Both the position numbers and the translations under genes were made by a program. From positions 1 through 7,912 of the forward strand of contig CAIWSO010000554.1 of the NCBI GenBank assembly GCA_903915315.1: DNA of 7,912 bases. The letters are read 5' to 3'. A model generated the notes under the pieces. That model did not search any database. It was given only the letters and a program-made list of their open reading frames with translations, and was not told the origin of the DNA. Shown here in pieces: positions 6,458 to 7,912 of this stretch. How positions within the stretch are numbered: the stretch's first letter is position 1; each line of letters starts with the position of its first letter. Source of the stretch: an uncultured Spartobacteria bacterium. GTDB lineage: Bacteria; Verrucomicrobiota; Verrucomicrobiia; Chthoniobacterales; Terrimicrobiaceae.

Positions 6458-7185
6458 AGGTCGCCCTGAATAGTGTGACCAAGGCGTTCGGCAGGCATCG
6501 CGTTCTGGACACCGTGACCTTTGAGTCCGAATTTGACCACACACTGGCGCTCATCGGTCCCTCGGGCGGCGGAAAATCCACGCTTTTGCGTTTACTTGCA
6601 GGCTTGGACATTCCCGACAGCGGCTCTCTCTTTGTCAATGGGGCCGAGTTGCCCCAAGACGAGGGAGCCCTTCGCCGATACCGTCGGAGGGCAGGTATTG
6701 TTTTTCAGGCTTACAATCTCTTTCCGCATCTGAGTGCATTAGAAAATCTGCTTCTTCCTCTCACGAAGGTTCATCATCTCGGTCGGCCCGCTGCGCTGGA
6801 GCGTGCCCATGCCGTCCTGCGCCGATTCCAATTGCAGGACCATACCCACAAGCAGCCCGCGCTACTCAGCGGCGGGCAGCGTCAGCGGGTGGCCATCGCG
6901 CGCGCCTTGGTGACGGAACCCGACTTCCTGCTCCTCGATGAACCGACCTCGGCTCTTGATCCCGAAATGACGGCGGAGGTGCTTGATGTGATCGACGAGT
7001 TGAGGGAGTCTGGGACACCGATCATCCTAGTCACCCATGAAATGGGCTTCGCCCGCCGCTCCGCCGATCTAGTGGCTTTTGTTTCGCGTGGCGGTATTCA
7101 GGAATGCGCGTCTGCCACCGAGTTTTTTTCAGCGCCCCGATCCGAGGAAACAAAACGTTTCCTCGAGAAAATTCTGAAATACTGA
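6454..7185 (+). CDS. Amino acid-type ABC transporter ATPase
   Basis: ATP-hydrolysing subunit that powers the permease encoded upstream. The 243 residues, the normal length for polar amino acid importers, contain Walker A GPSGGGKST at 35-43, Q-loop glutamine Q85, and signature LSGGQ at 138-142. Walker B is LLLDEP at 159-164 with E163, followed by D-loop SALD at 166-169 and switch His H195 in VTHEMGFA, a form characteristic of GlnQ/HisP-like subunits. The start is GTG 6454, supported by the preceding GAGG and by the 4-base overlap with the lipoprotein stop. It closes a six-gene co-directional run and is followed by a hairpin. No gene for a periplasmic binding protein is in the window, so one encoded elsewhere would have to serve it. 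Confidence 0.95.
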   Translation: MKVALNSVTKAFGRHRVLDTVTFESEFDHTLALIGPSGGGKSTLLRLLAGLDIPDSGSLFVNGAELPQDEGALRRYRRRAGIVFQAYNLFPHLSALENLLLPLTKVHHLGRPAALERAHAVLRRFQLQDHTHKQPALLSGGQRQRVAIARALVTEPDFLLLDEPTSALDPEMTAEVLDVIDELRESGTPIILVTHEMGFARRSADLVAFVSRGGIQECASATEFFSAPRSEETKRFLEKILKY

Positions 7186-7206
7186 ATCGGGTATGTTGCT
7201 CGATTC
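7184..7206 (+). terminator. Hairpin over the ABC ATPase stop codon
   Basis: GAATCG (7184-7189) pairs perfectly with CGATTC (7201-7206), and GGT/GCT inside can extend it to 9 pairs with two G-U wobbles around the loop ATGTT. The stem begins inside the TGA stop. No T-run follows, so it may be a 3'-end stabiliser or a Rho-linked end rather than a standard terminator. Confidence 0.3.
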
Positions 7207-7293
7207 TGATCGGGGTGCGCCCGCTGGGGTCTTTTATGCTCTTTCCCAGTACGGGAATCTGCGGTATGTGCTGAGGAGAGTTTAACGATTTTC
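7186..7293. other. Non-coding gap before the PPK2 gene
   Basis: These 108 bases hold the hairpin at 7184-7206, a second small inverted repeat (TTCCC at 7243-7247, GGGAA at 7253-7257) and a purine-rich GAGGAGAG at 7273-7280. I see no convincing promoter. The region should contain the start signals of the polyphosphate kinase gene if that gene is not read through from the ABC operon. Confidence 0.4.
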
Positions 7294-7912
7294 ATGCCGA
7301 AAGAACGCCTACGCCTTAACGAACTGGATCAGTCGAAATCCCTCACGCAGGAGGAATACAAAAGCCAGATCAAGCAATACCAACTCGAGCTTCTGTCTAT
7401 GCAACTCGAGCTGCATGAAAAAAAGATCCCCGTTGTTTTCGTGCTCGAGGGACCGGATGCGGCGGGGAAGGGCGGCGCAATCAAGCGCGTCGTTGAGCGA
7501 CTCGATCCCCGCTTGATTCGCGTCTATTCGATCAACAAACCGACGTCGGAGGAATTTGCGCGTCATTATATGTGGCGGTTTTGGTCGAAGCTACCTCCGC
7601 GCGGCGAGTTCGCCATCTACGATCGCTCTTGGTATGGACGTGTGCTGGTGGAGCGTGTCGAAGAGTTTTGCACACAGGCGGCATGGCAGCGTGCTTACAA
7701 CGAAATCAACGAATTCGAGCGTTTGCTTGTCGATGATGGCACTGTCCTCATCAAGATCTGGCTCCACATCACCAAGGACGAGCAACTGACCCGATTCAAG
7801 TGTCGGACAGCGGATCCCTATAAACATTGGAAGATTGGCGACGAGGACTGGCGGAATCGCAAGCGCTGGAGTGAGCATATCGTGGCTGCGGAGGATATGT
7901 TTGAAAAAACCA
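7294..7912 (+). CDS. PPK2-family polyphosphate kinase (3' end cut by window)
   Basis: Uses inorganic polyphosphate to phosphorylate nucleotides, or the reverse, in the cytoplasm. The first 206 residues are visible. After a charged, partly coiled-coil-like N-terminus (about 18-44) come Walker A GPDAAGKGG at 53-61 and the Walker B-type segment IYDRSWYGRVLVERVE at 108-123. The acidic KDEQLTRF follows at 161-168, then the lid region, with RTADPYKHWK at 171-180 and GDEDWRNRKRW at 182-192. These are hallmark PPK2 motifs; the WYGRVLVERVE and EDWRNR wording recalls polyphosphate:AMP phosphotransferases, but the subclass cannot be fixed from a partial sequence. ATG 7294 is the only suitable start in frame; its best purine-rich site (GAGGAG, 7273-7278) is 15 bases away, which is far. 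Confidence 0.92.
   Translation, partial: MPKERLRLNELDQSKSLTQEEYKSQIKQYQLELLSMQLELHEKKIPVVFVLEGPDAAGKGGAIKRVVERLDPRLIRVYSINKPTSEEFARHYMWRFWSKLPPRGEFAIYDRSWYGRVLVERVEEFCTQAAWQRAYNEINEFERLLVDDGTVLIKIWLHITKDEQLTRFKCRTADPYKHWKIGDEDWRNRKRWSEHIVAAEDMFEKT

Noticed and set aside
7211..7235. GC-rich stretch followed by TCTTTT as an intrinsic terminator
   Set aside because: Only 3-4 bp stems can form and the T-run is short, so it is indistinguishable from chance in this base composition.

Overview
The window reads as ordinary, gene-dense chromosomal DNA from a free-living Gram-negative bacterium. It has moderately high GC, weak or absent Shine-Dalgarno sites before several genes, a lipoprotein signal, a cytoplasmic NagZ and an AlgI/AlgX-type acetylation pair. 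I infer a member of the Planctomycetota/Verrucomicrobiota group, most likely Verrucomicrobiota. The basis is gene style and content only (AlgI/AlgX pairs plus nadD-rsfS next to a CPXCG protein), so the lineage is a guess. I see no mobile element, CRISPR array, prophage or clear sign of recent transfer.

Left region (1-2867, + strand): the 3' part of an MBOAT O-acyltransferase (AlgI-like, cut by the window edge) is followed after 3 bases by an AlgX/AlgJ-like SGNH acetyltransferase with one N-terminal membrane segment. Together they form the usual two-protein module. The MBOAT protein moves an acyl group across the inner membrane, and the SGNH enzyme passes it to a cell-surface or secreted polysaccharide. 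The SGNH protein carries an extra C-terminal beta-rich domain. The polysaccharide itself cannot be named from this window.

Middle (2868-4159, - strand): a cytoplasmic beta-N-acetylhexosaminidase of the NagZ type (peptidoglycan recycling) is followed downstream by tRNA-Asp(GTC). The tRNA has a plausible promoter of its own and a U8 tract at its 3' end. These two genes converge on the acetylation pair.

Right region (4196-7185, + strand): six tightly packed or overlapping co-directional genes start only 36 bases from the divergent nagZ. They are nadD (NAD synthesis), rsfS (ribosome silencing), a small CPXCG zinc-ribbon-like protein, a polar amino acid ABC permease, an SH3-like lipoprotein and the ABC ATPase. 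The first half is housekeeping and the second half is an import system with no substrate-binding protein in the window. The lipoprotein between permease and ATPase is the least expected part of this layout.

The window ends with the first 206 codons of a PPK2-family polyphosphate kinase (from 7294). A hairpin and about 100 bases of non-coding DNA separate it from the ABC operon. No stretch over 300 bases lacks a gene. I found no convincing new multi-gene system; the best leads are the lipoprotein-containing ABC operon and the extra domain on the SGNH acetyltransferase.
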